In this document: positions 31,713-40,417 of the stretch, one piece after another
Numbering within the stretch: position 1 is the stretch's first letter
Layout of the letters: each line of letters opens with the position of its first letter
Source: Candidatus Kapaibacterium sp.
GTDB lineage: Bacteria > Bacteroidota > Ignavibacteria > Kapaibacteriales > Kapaibacteriaceae
Direction of reading: 5' to 3'
Assembly (NCBI GenBank): GCA_030833725.1
Contig: JAURGP010000014.1
Location: 1-43,265 of the forward strand
DNA: 43,265 nucleotides
Program-made: the position numbers and the translations under genes
The notes under the pieces: generated by a model
Database searches by the model: none
What the model was told of the DNA's origin: nothing
Seen by the model: the letters and a program-made list of their open reading frames with translations, nothing else

Positions 31713-32456
31713 TTACGCGTGGGACAACAACTGCAGGAATTCAGCGCGCAACGTGGGATTCGTTGCGAGGTCACCACGCATGACCGACGTGACCATTTCA
31801 CTGGAGTCGTGAGCCTCTACACCGCGTGCAATCATGCAGTAGTGCTTCGAAGAGATGACCACGCCCAGAGCAATCGGATCGAGCAGTCGCACCAAGAAGT
31901 CGGCGATCTGCTCACCAAGTTCCTCCTGAATCTGTCCCCGACGAGCGTACCATTCGACCACACGCGTGAACTTGCTCAGGCCGATCACCTTCGAACGAGG
32001 TACGTAGCCAATGGCGCATGTCCCCGTAATGGGCTGCCAGTGGTGCGAACACACGCTCATGATCTTGATGCCTTTGGAAATCACCAGTTCATCCACCTTC
32101 TTCCGATTTGGGAACACGGTCACGCGTGGCGGAGCCTGATAGCGTCCGATGAGCAGTTCCTGTACCCACATCTTTGCCAGTCGATGAGGCGTATCCGTAC
32201 TGTTGGGGTCGTTTCGGTTGATCCTCAGAATTTCGAACAACTCGGCAAACTTCTCCTCGGCCTGCTGCTGCATCTCCGCCAGCTCATCTGCCGAAAGGGG
32301 TCGGTTGCCGTTCGCATCAAACAACTCCGTGCCAGCAGCTCCGATGGCTGGAAAGGCCATGCCCTCGGTACGTAACTGACGCTCAAGCTCGTCATCATCG
32401 AGATCAACGTACGATGTAAGCACTGCCGAAGACAGCCTTTGTTCCGGGAGTTTCAT
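31713..32456 (-). CDS. folE: GTP cyclohydrolase I
   Basis: 247 residues. Converts GTP to 7,8-dihydroneopterin triphosphate. Zinc ligands C136-S-H-H139 and C207 (SSKHYCMIARG) are in place, as are DTPHRLAKMW, GYVPRSKVIGLSKFTRVVEWYARR and VQE-type glutamate (QIQEELGEQI). The family fold is a homodecamer. Its ATG overlaps the stop of the PTPS gene upstream (ATGA). With that gene it forms the first two steps of pterin synthesis, so the product is probably pooled for a specialised pterin as well as folate. An N-terminal extension of about 55 residues is unrelated to the core. Confidence 0.96.
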   Translation of the reverse strand: MKLPEQRLSSAVLTSYVDLDDDELERQLRTEGMAFPAIGAAGTELFDANGNRPLSADELAEMQQQAEEKFAELFEILRINRNDPNSTDTPHRLAKMWVQELLIGRYQAPPRVTVFPNRKKVDELVISKGIKIMSVCSHHWQPITGTCAIGYVPRSKVIGLSKFTRVVEWYARRGQIQEELGEQIADFLVRLLDPIALGVVISSKHYCMIARGVEAHDSSEMVTSVMRGDLATNPTLRAEFLQLLSHA

Positions 32457-32905
32457 GATTGCGTCTCCGATGAGTGGCCGAAGGTGGGGATCGTCACAGG
32501 TGCTCCGAAATACTCGGCAACGTTATGGTCGGACTCCCACAGCTTGATCGAGTGTAACTCCCCCGACGGCAGATGCTGCACCAAGCGGTGCCAGAAGGCC
32601 ACACACAGGTTTTCGACAGTAGGGATCACGCCTCGCAGGAAGTCGACGTCGAAATTCAGGTGTTTGTGGTCCACCAGATCCACAATGCGCTCGTCGAGGA
32701 CGCGTTTGAGCAACTTCAGATCAATCACGTACCCCGTCTGCGGATCGGGAAGCCCCTTTACCGTGACTTCAAGAACGTAATTGTGGCCGTGCCCGTACAG
32801 GTTGTTGCATTTGTCGAACGTTTCGTCGTTTTGCTGGTCCGTAAACGTTGGATTGTACAGGCGATGCGCAGCGGAAAACTCGGCAATGCGCGTAACGTAG
32901 ATCAT
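32453..32905 (-). CDS. 6-pyruvoyl-tetrahydropterin synthase, C-x5-HGH class
   Basis: 150 residues from the ATG at 32905. Zinc ligands are H14, H39 and H41; the catalytic cysteine is C33, in C33-N-N-L-Y-G-H39-G-H41. The five residues between Cys and HGH match the PTPS-II spacing of animal and Chlorobium tetrahydrobiopterin enzymes, whereas queuosine QueD has C-x3-HGH. Further family features: IDLKLLKR, the catalytic D-H pair (LVDHKHLN), and PTVENLCV. It should turn dihydroneopterin triphosphate into 6-pyruvoyl-tetrahydropterin. First gene of the operon with folE. No sepiapterin reductase is in the window. A QueD role cannot be wholly excluded. Confidence 0.86.
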   Translation of the reverse strand: MIYVTRIAEFSAAHRLYNPTFTDQQNDETFDKCNNLYGHGHNYVLEVTVKGLPDPQTGYVIDLKLLKRVLDERIVDLVDHKHLNFDVDFLRGVIPTVENLCVAFWHRLVQHLPSGELHSIKLWESDHNVAEYFGAPVTIPTFGHSSETQS

Positions 32906-33022
32906 GGGATTCCGTGAGATGTGTGTCAACTGTGCAGTTTCGTGACCACTCGGGTAACGCTCTTCTGATGGACTTGGTTCCAACAATGTCGGATATTTGC
33001 ACCTCTACTCGATTGTACCCGT

Positions 33023-33793
33023 ATGCAAGCTACAACCATCTGCCGACTCGCATGGTCGATTCTCTGCCTACCGCTCCTGTGGGCAGGCACAGTGTTGTGC
33101 AGTATACCTGCAATGGCTTCAGAGATGGGGCTTCCCGCAGTTCGCATTGAGGGGACACTCACCACGACGGGATCTCCAACGATCAATCTCAGTGGTGCAC
33201 CGTTCTCAGTGACCATTGATTCGGCTAACCGCATGCTGGTGACCATGGGTGGTCCGTTCGGGATGACGCTGGCTCAACTCCTCCTAACGCAGGACCACTT
33301 TGTTATGGTCAACTACCTTGCTCAAGAAGTGTGGGATGGCGATCCCGATGCTGAGGCCCTCAAGTCCCAGATGCATCTACCTGTTCAACCATCGGCGCTC
33401 CTGGCGTTGTTTCGTGGACGTATTCCCGGCGATACGACGCGCTTCTCAGAACCTCTCCAGCGACCGGATGGCTCGTTGCTCTACCGGTGTACCGGAACAG
33501 ACAGCTCGGACGGCTTTGGTGGCACGGTGGAGTTTGCACTTGTTGACGGAAAGACAGGCTTGGTGAAGCAGTATCAGATCAAGGATGCCACCGGAGTGCT
33601 GCTTCTGGACGTGACCCTTGGCGAATACAAAGCAGTTGGCGAAGCCATCATCCCCCATCGGCTGGAGATGACGGCAAAGAATCGGCAGGAATCCGCAACG
33701 ATCACCATCACCGATGCCGAACCATGGCTGCCTGGTGAAGATTCCGTTGAGCTCACGATTCCCCCTTCGTACAGCCGCAGGACTCTCCAGTGA
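33023..33793 (+). CDS. LolA/DUF4292-like outer-membrane biogenesis protein
   Basis: 256 residues with a signal peptide (ends I-P-A-M-A-S). The mature part has the half-barrel pattern of LolA/DUF4292 proteins: VRIEGTLTTTGSPTINLSGAPFSVTID, then GGPFGMTLAQLLLTQDHFVMVNYL (the G-x-FG-x2-x2-LLLT-D motif) and late antiparallel strands (GLVKQYQIKD; HRLEMTAKNRQESATITIT). LolA carries lipoproteins; DUF4292 members occur near lptD in Bacteroidota and may play an analogous or LPS-related role. Its stop overlaps the lptD GTG start by 4 bp (GTGA). Function inferred from fold and neighbour. Confidence 0.75.
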   Translation: MQATTICRLAWSILCLPLLWAGTVLCSIPAMASEMGLPAVRIEGTLTTTGSPTINLSGAPFSVTIDSANRMLVTMGGPFGMTLAQLLLTQDHFVMVNYLAQEVWDGDPDAEALKSQMHLPVQPSALLALFRGRIPGDTTRFSEPLQRPDGSLLYRCTGTDSSDGFGGTVEFALVDGKTGLVKQYQIKDATGVLLLDVTLGEYKAVGEAIIPHRLEMTAKNRQESATITITDAEPWLPGEDSVELTIPPSYSRRTLQ

Positions 33794-36300
33794 TCTGGAA
33801 GCTGGCAGTCGCTCTAGCGCTGGGATGCACGGCGATGCTCACAGCAACTTCTCTGGTAGCAGCTGCTACGACGGCCGATACGATCATCGTGATCAACGCC
33901 AAAGACTCGGCTCGCCTACGCGTGCGGACCAAACAGCTGCAGTTGCGTGGTGATGCATCCATTCAGTACGGACGGCAAGAAATTCGCGCAAACGTGATTG
34001 ACGTGGACTTCACCACTTCGACCCTAGCGGCGACCGGTGCGCTGGATTCCACGGGTACCATTCGGGGATTTCCGATGTTCCGGGATGCCGGTCAGGAGTT
34101 CGCAGGCGCGGAGATGACGTACAACTTTTCCACGGAGCGCGGACGCGTCACAACGGGTGAAACCTCGGTGGAAGGGGGCTTCTACTATGGCGAGTCCATT
34201 AAACGTGCCGGGGATAGCATTGCCTATATCGAACACGGCTGCTTCACCACATGCGATGCCCCCCATCCGCACTTCTACTTCAATGCCCCAAGGATGAAGG
34301 TGGTGGTGGACGACCGTCTCTTTCTTGACCCCGTCATCTGGTACGTCGAGGATCTTCCGGTATTTGCCCTCCCCTTCGGAGTGTTCGTGTCGCTAGAACG
34401 AGGCCGTCGATCGGGATTAATCATGCCGTCTCCGCTGGTGACATCGGACCGTGGCGTCGTCCTCCAGAACCTTGGATACTATTTCGCCGTGAGTGACTAC
34501 TTCGACACGGAGCTCACGGCCGACATCACCACAAAGGGAGGATTTACGCTCTTCAATCGCTCGCAGTGGAATGTGCGAGATCGGCTCAACGGCTCGGCGG
34601 AGATCCGGTTCGGGTACACGCGATTCAACGTGGATGACCCCTACCAGATGAACTTCGGCCTGACGGTCAACCATCAACAGCAGCTCCGACCCAACGAGAC
34701 GATTGCAGCGCAACTCCAGTTCACGACGCAGCGACTGTTCCAGAATACGGCGTTGAATCCGGTAGACCGGCTCCAGCAGAATGCACGCTCGACAGCATCC
34801 TACCAGAGAACGTTCTTTAACGGAACAACGCTGAATGCCAACTACATCCGCGACCAGAACATCATCACGGGCTCGGTGACCGAGGTTCCGTCGTTGTCCT
34901 TCGGTGTTCCACAGTTCTTTCCACTCCGTTCGGTGGTGAGCGGGCAGCACTGGTTACGCGACCTGACGGCCACGTATCGCCTCACGGGGCGCTACCAGAA
35001 CTCGGCGCAGCGACCAGCCGATACCGGTACGTTTGCCATCTCGGAGTATTCCGTCATCGAGCACCGCCCTACCGTCACGGTAACGCCAAAGCTGGGCTAT
35101 GTCACGCTACAACCCACGATCTCGTACTCGGAAAACTGGTACCTGCAGCGCTATACCCAGTCGGTCGACCCCACCGATTCCACGCTACGGACCATCCGTG
35201 AGGCAGGCTTTTTTCGTGAGTACACGTACAGTGCCGGTATCAGCGCCAGCACGTTCCTGTACGGAACGGCATACCCCAAGGCGCTTGGAATCAGCGCCAT
35301 CCGTCACACGCTCCAACCAATCATTGGCCTGCGATTCGCGCCCGACCAGACCGATCCAGATCTGGGCTTTTTTGGCCAGTACGTCAGCCCGATTACCGGT
35401 CAGACGGTGACGTACCGACGTTTTGGTCCTGCCGGGAGCCTGGCCAATGCTCAACAACAAGCCCTCCTGAGCCTGAGCGTCCTGAACAAGATCTCCATCA
35501 AGCCCATGCCGGAGAATGATACTGCGGTGGTCAAACCAGTCGACCTCCTCACGTTCAACGTGGCAACGTCCTACAACCTTGCAGCCGACTCCCTGCGACT
35601 GGCACCGATCACGCTGGGCGTTCGCACACCGGTGCTCGAGGCTCTGGAGTTCAACTTGAGCGGCACGGTGAATCCCTACACGCAGGTGCTGGGTGTGGAT
35701 CCGGCAACTGGGGTGCGGAGTTGGCGTACCATCAACACCACGTACCTTGAATCTGGTGGAGGTTTAGGTCGACTGTCAAACGTGACTGTCAACCTCGGCA
35801 CCCGTTTCAGCAGTCAGGGCGTGTCGTTTAGTGAGCGCTCCATCGTGCAGGATAGTACCGCGCCAGAAGCCCCCTCCCAAGATCTCCAGAGCAGATTTGG
35901 GGAGCGTCTGAACGCCGAAGTCCTGGAATCGGATGTGTATGGTGAGCGTACACCGGGGTGGTCGCCGCTGGTGATGCCCTGGGACGTGAGTATCAACCTG
36001 ACCTATGCGATGAATGCGCCAAATCCAGAAGCCACCTTACAGTCCCTGCTGGTATCGATTCGTGGTTCGATATCGTTAACGGAAACGGTAGATGTTACAG
36101 CCCGTGGCAGCATCGATCTGATCACCGGATCGATCAACTCGCCCATTATTGACATCACCAAGCGCATCCATTGCTGGAATCTGTCCCTCAACTGGGTGCC
36201 GACGGGTTTCAACCAAGGCTTCTTCCTCCGGTTCTCTGCAGCAGCTCCCCAGCTGCAGGGATTGGTGATCCCCAAGCAGAGTACACCGCTGTATCGCTGA
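33790..36300 (+). CDS. lptD: LptD-like outer-membrane LPS translocation/assembly protein
   Basis: 836 residues; GTG start at 33790 overlapping the preceding stop. A signal-type N-terminus (ALALGCTAMLTATSLVAA) precedes an OstA/LptA-like beta-taco (LRVRTKQLQLRGDASIQYGRQEIRANVIDVDF, VEGGFYYGESIKR, IEHGCFTTCDAPHPHFYFNAPRMKVVVDDRLF) and a long beta-barrel part rich in aromatic and Asn/Thr strands (LPFGVFVSLERGRRSGLIMPSP, SWRTINTTYLE). The only cysteines near the N-part form a C-x3-C (CFTTC), not the E. coli disulfide pattern. It exports LPS to the outer leaflet with LptE-like partners, fitting kdsC in this window. Conserved in Bacteroidota/Chlorobiota as a single-gene LptD homologue. Confidence 0.9.
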   Translation: MIWKLAVALALGCTAMLTATSLVAAATTADTIIVINAKDSARLRVRTKQLQLRGDASIQYGRQEIRANVIDVDFTTSTLAATGALDSTGTIRGFPMFRDAGQEFAGAEMTYNFSTERGRVTTGETSVEGGFYYGESIKRAGDSIAYIEHGCFTTCDAPHPHFYFNAPRMKVVVDDRLFLDPVIWYVEDLPVFALPFGVFVSLERGRRSGLIMPSPLVTSDRGVVLQNLGYYFAVSDYFDTELTADITTKGGFTLFNRSQWNVRDRLNGSAEIRFGYTRFNVDDPYQMNFGLTVNHQQQLRPNETIAAQLQFTTQRLFQNTALNPVDRLQQNARSTASYQRTFFNGTTLNANYIRDQNIITGSVTEVPSLSFGVPQFFPLRSVVSGQHWLRDLTATYRLTGRYQNSAQRPADTGTFAISEYSVIEHRPTVTVTPKLGYVTLQPTISYSENWYLQRYTQSVDPTDSTLRTIREAGFFREYTYSAGISASTFLYGTAYPKALGISAIRHTLQPIIGLRFAPDQTDPDLGFFGQYVSPITGQTVTYRRFGPAGSLANAQQQALLSLSVLNKISIKPMPENDTAVVKPVDLLTFNVATSYNLAADSLRLAPITLGVRTPVLEALEFNLSGTVNPYTQVLGVDPATGVRSWRTINTTYLESGGGLGRLSNVTVNLGTRFSSQGVSFSERSIVQDSTAPEAPSQDLQSRFGERLNAEVLESDVYGERTPGWSPLVMPWDVSINLTYAMNAPNPEATLQSLLVSIRGSISLTETVDVTARGSIDLITGSINSPIIDITKRIHCWNLSLNWVPTGFNQGFFLRFSAAAPQLQGLVIPKQSTPLYR

Positions 36301-36326
36301 GGTACAATTCCCGCCGCCAACGTTCG

Positions 36327-36334
36327 TAGTTTTG
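36327..36334 (+). promoter_or_regulatory. -7 promoter element of glmS
   Basis: TAGTTTTG, a perfect TAnnTTTG, 26 bp before the glmS ATG at 36361. No TTG at -33. A GAGGA at 36348-36352 may serve as ribosome-binding site. No glmS ribozyme or riboswitch is visible in the 60-bp gap. Confidence 0.55.
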
Positions 36335-36360
36335 CCGCTATCATCACGAGGACTGCGATT

Positions 36361-38193
36361 ATGTGTGGTATCGTTGGCTACGTTGGGCCGAAAAAAGCAT
36401 CTCCCCTGATTCTGAGCGGACTCAAACGCCTCGAATACCGTGGATACGACTCTGCTGGAATCTGCATCATCGACGCAGAAGACCTGACCATCCATAAGAA
36501 GGCTGGTCGCGTGGTGGACCTGGAACAGAGTGTTGACCTTTCTCACCTGACGGGCACGGTCGGTGTGGGTCACACACGATGGGCTACGCACGGTCTTCCC
36601 AACGACGTCAACGCCCACCCTCATACGAATAACGATGGCTCGATCGCGCTGGTCCACAACGGCATCATCGAGAACTACCTCACGATCAAGAAGAAGTTGA
36701 TCAACGCCGGCTACACGGTTGCCTCAGAAACCGACTCGGAAGTGCTCGCCGTGTTTATCGGCATGCTGTACGACAGTCTTGGCAATCTCGAGCAGGCCGT
36801 CCAGACAGCGCTCCAGGAGGTGGATGGCACCTTTGGCATTGTGGTGGCTAGCACACACGAGCCAAACCAACTCATTGCCGCTCGTCGCGGTAGCCCCCTG
36901 ATTCTAGGAGTTGGACAGGATGAGTACGTCGTGGCATCGGATGCTGCGGCCATCATCGCCCATACGCGCCAGGTGGTGTACCTCCAAGAGAACGAAATGG
37001 CCGTACTCACGCGGGACGGCTTTACCACAAAGACGATCTCCAACGAGGAAACCCATTCCGTGATCGAGGAGATCTCGTTCGAACTCGAGGAGATCGAAAA
37101 AGGTGGCTTTGAGCACTTCATGCTCAAGGAGATCTATGAGCAGCCGATCACCTTCCATGACGGCTTCCGTGGACGCTTGCTCGTTGACGAAGGTAACGTG
37201 CGTCTAGGCGGCCTTGCTAAGGTGCAGGAGAAACTTCGCACAGCCCAGCGTATCATCATCACGGCCTGCGGTACGAGTTGGCATGCCGCGCTCGTGGGCG
37301 AATACCTCATCGAACAGCTTGCCCGTGTGCCTGTGGAGGTGGAGTATGCCAGCGAGTTTCGATATCGTAATCCCATCATCTACCCCGATGATATTGTGAT
37401 TGCCATCTCGCAGAGTGGAGAAACGGCTGATACACTGGCAGCCATTCGCGAGGCCAAGTTGAAAGGGGCTACGGTTTTGGGCATGGTGAACGTTGTGGGA
37501 TCAACCATCGCCCGTGAGACCGATGCCGGCGTGTACCTCCACGCAGGACCAGAGATCGGCGTGGCCTCCACCAAGGCATTTACCTCACAGCTGTGTATCC
37601 TTACCCAATTCGCCTTGTACCTTGGCCGCATGCGTGATCTCACGGCCGAGGCCGGCCGCGAGTTGGCCCAGGGCATGGCCCAGATTCCCGATCAGATCCG
37701 CTCGATTCTCGAGCACGCCGAGAGCATTGCCCACATCGCACGTCAGTACGCGACGGCCACGAACTTCCTCTACCTAGGCCGGGGGTATCAATTCCCTGCT
37801 GCGCTCGAAGGTGCCTTGAAGCTCAAGGAGATCTCCTATATCCATGCCGAGGGTTATCCAGCGGCGGAGATGAAGCATGGTCCCATCGCGTTGATCGACG
37901 AGCACATGCCCGTTGTCTTCATTGCCACCAAGGACGAAACGTACGACAAGGTTCTCTCCAACATCGAAGAAGTGAAGGCACGGCGCGGAACGGTGATTGC
38001 CATTGCCAATGAAGGCGATCATCAGATCGATCGTTTGGCGGACCATGTGATCCGCATTCCCACCACACTGCCGATGCTCGCTCCCATCTTAGCATCGATA
38101 CCGCTCCAGCTTCTGGCGTATTACATTGCCGTCGAGCGAGGCTGCAACGTTGATATGCCACGCAACCTTGCCAAGAGCGTGACGGTGGAGTAA
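36361..38193 (+). CDS. glmS: Glutamine-fructose-6-phosphate aminotransferase (isomerizing)
   Basis: 610 residues, usual length. N-terminal Cys2 nucleophile of the glutaminase domain (MCGIVGYVG; GLKRLEYRGYDSAGI), then two SIS sugar isomerase domains (ITACGTSWHAALVGEYL; ISQSGETADTLAAIREAKLKG; LYLGRGYQFPAALEGALKLKEISYIHAEGYPAAEMKHGPIALID described by motif only) and the C-terminal active-site tail L-A-K-S-V-T-V-E. It makes glucosamine-6-phosphate, the precursor of peptidoglycan and LPS. It starts an operon with meaB 8 bp downstream, the M24 peptidase and a TPR protein. Confidence 0.98.
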   Translation: MCGIVGYVGPKKASPLILSGLKRLEYRGYDSAGICIIDAEDLTIHKKAGRVVDLEQSVDLSHLTGTVGVGHTRWATHGLPNDVNAHPHTNNDGSIALVHNGIIENYLTIKKKLINAGYTVASETDSEVLAVFIGMLYDSLGNLEQAVQTALQEVDGTFGIVVASTHEPNQLIAARRGSPLILGVGQDEYVVASDAAAIIAHTRQVVYLQENEMAVLTRDGFTTKTISNEETHSVIEEISFELEEIEKGGFEHFMLKEIYEQPITFHDGFRGRLLVDEGNVRLGGLAKVQEKLRTAQRIIITACGTSWHAALVGEYLIEQLARVPVEVEYASEFRYRNPIIYPDDIVIAISQSGETADTLAAIREAKLKGATVLGMVNVVGSTIARETDAGVYLHAGPEIGVASTKAFTSQLCILTQFALYLGRMRDLTAEAGRELAQGMAQIPDQIRSILEHAESIAHIARQYATATNFLYLGRGYQFPAALEGALKLKEISYIHAEGYPAAEMKHGPIALIDEHMPVVFIATKDETYDKVLSNIEEVKARRGTVIAIANEGDHQIDRLADHVIRIPTTLPMLAPILASIPLQLLAYYIAVERGCNVDMPRNLAKSVTVE

Positions 38194-38201
38194 GTGACAT
38201 C

Positions 38202-39224
38202 ATGAGTCAGGATCGCCCAACGTCGGCTGCAGAGATTGTCTCTGAGGTGCGCAGCGGAAACCGACGCGCACTGTCCATCGCGCTCTCGCTGGTAGAAAGC
38301 ACTGCGAGCGCCGACCGCCGTCTTGCTGCTGAAGTGGTCGAAGTAGCTGCTCAAGTGATTGATCGCCCTACGCGACGCATGGGCCTCACCGGTGCACCGG
38401 GCGTTGGAAAGAGTACGCTGATGGAGCAGCTGGGAATGGAACTCATTGCTCGCAATCATCGTGTCGCGGTACTCGCTGTTGATCCATCCAGTCGCCGAAC
38501 CGGTGGAAGCATACTGGGCGACAAGATGCGCATGCCACGTCTTGCTGTCCACAACGAAGCCTTTGTGCGTCCGTCGCCTGCTCGTGATACGCTCGGAGGT
38601 ACAGCCGAGGCCACCCGCGATGCCATAACCTTGTGCGAGGCCGCAGGATTCGATACCGTCATTGTGGAGACCGTCGGCGTGGGTCAATCCGAGATCGAGG
38701 CCTCGTTGTTGGTGGATGCACTGTGGCTACTGGTCCTGCCGACGGCTGGTGATGATCTCCAGGGCATCAAACGGGGTATCATGGAAGTGGCCGACGGCGT
38801 GCTGGTGACCAAGCGAGACCTGGATGCGGCAGCGGCGGATCGGGCCTGCACCCTCTACCGCTCAGCACTGCAGCTGCTGCAGCCATCATCACCAAACTGG
38901 ACACCACCAGTGGTGGCCGTGAGTGCTCTGGTTGAAGGGGGCTTGAGTGAGTTCTTGACCGTCCTCGATGGGTTCTTTTCACCAGACCGTGCGTCAGAGA
39001 TTGACCAACGACGGAGGCAGCAGCGGCTTGTAGCGTTCGATGCTCTGCTGCAACGACGCATCAGCGAACAGGTACTCAGCGCCGTGCACATAGCCGATCG
39101 CGTACATTCCGCCAAAGAACAGATCCGTAACGACGGACTACCCCCTACTACTGCGGTGACACGCCTCCTTGACCACATTCATATCACCGTGACGGACGAA
39201 CCACCAGAGAACAGCATGCTATGA
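38202..39224 (+). CDS. meaB: Methylmalonyl-CoA mutase-associated GTPase MeaB
   Basis: 340 residues. MeaB (ArgK/MMAA family) loads adenosylcobalamin into methylmalonyl-CoA mutase and protects it from inactivation. The P-loop G64-A-P-G-V-G-K70-S71-T is followed by VDPSSRRTGGSILGDKMRM (switch/Mg region), FVRPSPARDTLGG, IVETVGVGQSE and the ITHE-like DDLQGIKRGIMEVADGV. The guanine motif is TKRD instead of NKAD, a permitted variant. It is found 36 kb from the mutase, between glmS and an M24 peptidase; the stop overlaps the next start (ATGA). Confidence 0.95.
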   Translation: MSQDRPTSAAEIVSEVRSGNRRALSIALSLVESTASADRRLAAEVVEVAAQVIDRPTRRMGLTGAPGVGKSTLMEQLGMELIARNHRVAVLAVDPSSRRTGGSILGDKMRMPRLAVHNEAFVRPSPARDTLGGTAEATRDAITLCEAAGFDTVIVETVGVGQSEIEASLLVDALWLLVLPTAGDDLQGIKRGIMEVADGVLVTKRDLDAAAADRACTLYRSALQLLQPSSPNWTPPVVAVSALVEGGLSEFLTVLDGFFSPDRASEIDQRRRQQRLVAFDALLQRRISEQVLSAVHIADRVHSAKEQIRNDGLPPTTAVTRLLDHIHITVTDEPPENSML

Positions 39225-40417
39225 ATGATCTTCAACGAGTTGTTGCGTCGCACCACGGCATCGATGCCTGGGTACTCTACGACTTTCGGAAGTCGAATCC
39301 CCTCGCCTGGCACATGATCGGCCTTGATGTTGACGCCCACTGCACACGCCGGTGGTTGGTGGTCATCCCTGCTCACGGGCGGGTGCACAAGATTGTGCAT
39401 AAGCTCGAGACCCACACCTTGGCACACATCGACGCCCTCGAGCACACCTATGCCACCTACGAGGAGTACGATACGGTCCTGCGAACCGTGCTTGGCAGCT
39501 ACGCCACCATTGCCATGGAGTACTCTCCCATGAATGCCCTGCCAGTAACCTCGTACGTCGATGCTGGCACGGTCGACCATCTACGGTCGCTCGGTCTTAA
39601 CGTGGTGAGCTCGGCAGACCTTGCTCAGCAGTTTACCGCTGTTCTCACTGATCAACAGCGAGCCGGAGCAGCCCTTGCCGGTGGAGAGCTTCGTGAGGTG
39701 ATCATGGAGGCGTTCCGTCTGATTGCAACGCGCCTGCTGGATGACGAACCGGTCTCGGAGTTGGAGGTCCAGCAGTTCATTCTCCAACAGTTTGATGCTC
39801 GGGGAATGGTGACCGATGCAGCACCAATCGTTGCCATCGGCCCCAATGCTGCCAACCCGCACTATGCTCCATCGTACACCCAGTACTCGATGATTGAGCG
39901 AGAGATGGTCGTGCTGATTGACGCCTGGGCCAAGTACCAGTCCCCCGGCTCGGTGTACGCCGATCTGACGTGGGTGGGATACACAGGCGAGATCGTTCCC
40001 GACGATGTAGCCAGCGAGTTTGATGTGATCGTTCGTGCACGCGATGCTGCACTCCAGCTCGTTCGCGACCGATACGCTGCCGGGGAGAGTGTTGCAGGAT
40101 ATGAAGTTGATCGTGCGGCGCGCACCGTGGTACACGATGCCGGATTTGACGCGTACTTCATCCATCGAACCGGCCATAACATCACCACGGTGACCCACGG
40201 GCCGGGCACGAACATGGACGACTACGAGACGCACGATACGCGTTTAGTACTGCCGGGAACGAGCTTCTCGATTGAACCAGGGATCTACATGCCCGGCCAC
40301 ATCGGACTCCGAACAGAGATTGACGTGATCATCCACACCGATGGGATTGTGGACGTCCCGTCCAGCCCCCTTCAGACCCACATCCTTCCTCTGCTTGCTC
40401 CAGAGTGGGACGCATGA
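39221..40417 (+). CDS. M24-family metallopeptidase (Xaa-Pro aminopeptidase-like)
   Basis: 398 residues, ATGA overlap with meaB. A creatinase/prolidase N-domain (residues 1-150) precedes the pita-bread catalytic domain: metal ligands are in VLIDAWAKYQSPGSVYADLTW (the two Asp are 14 residues apart, versus 11 in classic prolidases), HRTGHNI, SIEPGIY and LRTEIDV. Such enzymes remove an N-terminal residue before proline or split Xaa-Pro dipeptides. The spacing of the first two ligands marks a subfamily rather than a defect, since all four motifs are intact. No signal peptide, so cytoplasmic. Confidence 0.88.
   Translation: MNDLQRVVASHHGIDAWVLYDFRKSNPLAWHMIGLDVDAHCTRRWLVVIPAHGRVHKIVHKLETHTLAHIDALEHTYATYEEYDTVLRTVLGSYATIAMEYSPMNALPVTSYVDAGTVDHLRSLGLNVVSSADLAQQFTAVLTDQQRAGAALAGGELREVIMEAFRLIATRLLDDEPVSELEVQQFILQQFDARGMVTDAAPIVAIGPNAANPHYAPSYTQYSMIEREMVVLIDAWAKYQSPGSVYADLTWVGYTGEIVPDDVASEFDVIVRARDAALQLVRDRYAAGESVAGYEVDRAARTVVHDAGFDAYFIHRTGHNITTVTHGPGTNMDDYETHDTRLVLPGTSFSIEPGIYMPGHIGLRTEIDVIIHTDGIVDVPSSPLQTHILPLLAPEWDA

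Noticed and set aside
32992-32999. GATATTTG as promoter of the LolA-like gene
   Set aside because: One mismatch and wrong distance to the nearest TTG (15 bp).
36301-36360. glmS ribozyme/riboswitch
   Set aside because: The whole gap is 60 bp and lacks the conserved core; a promoter explains it.
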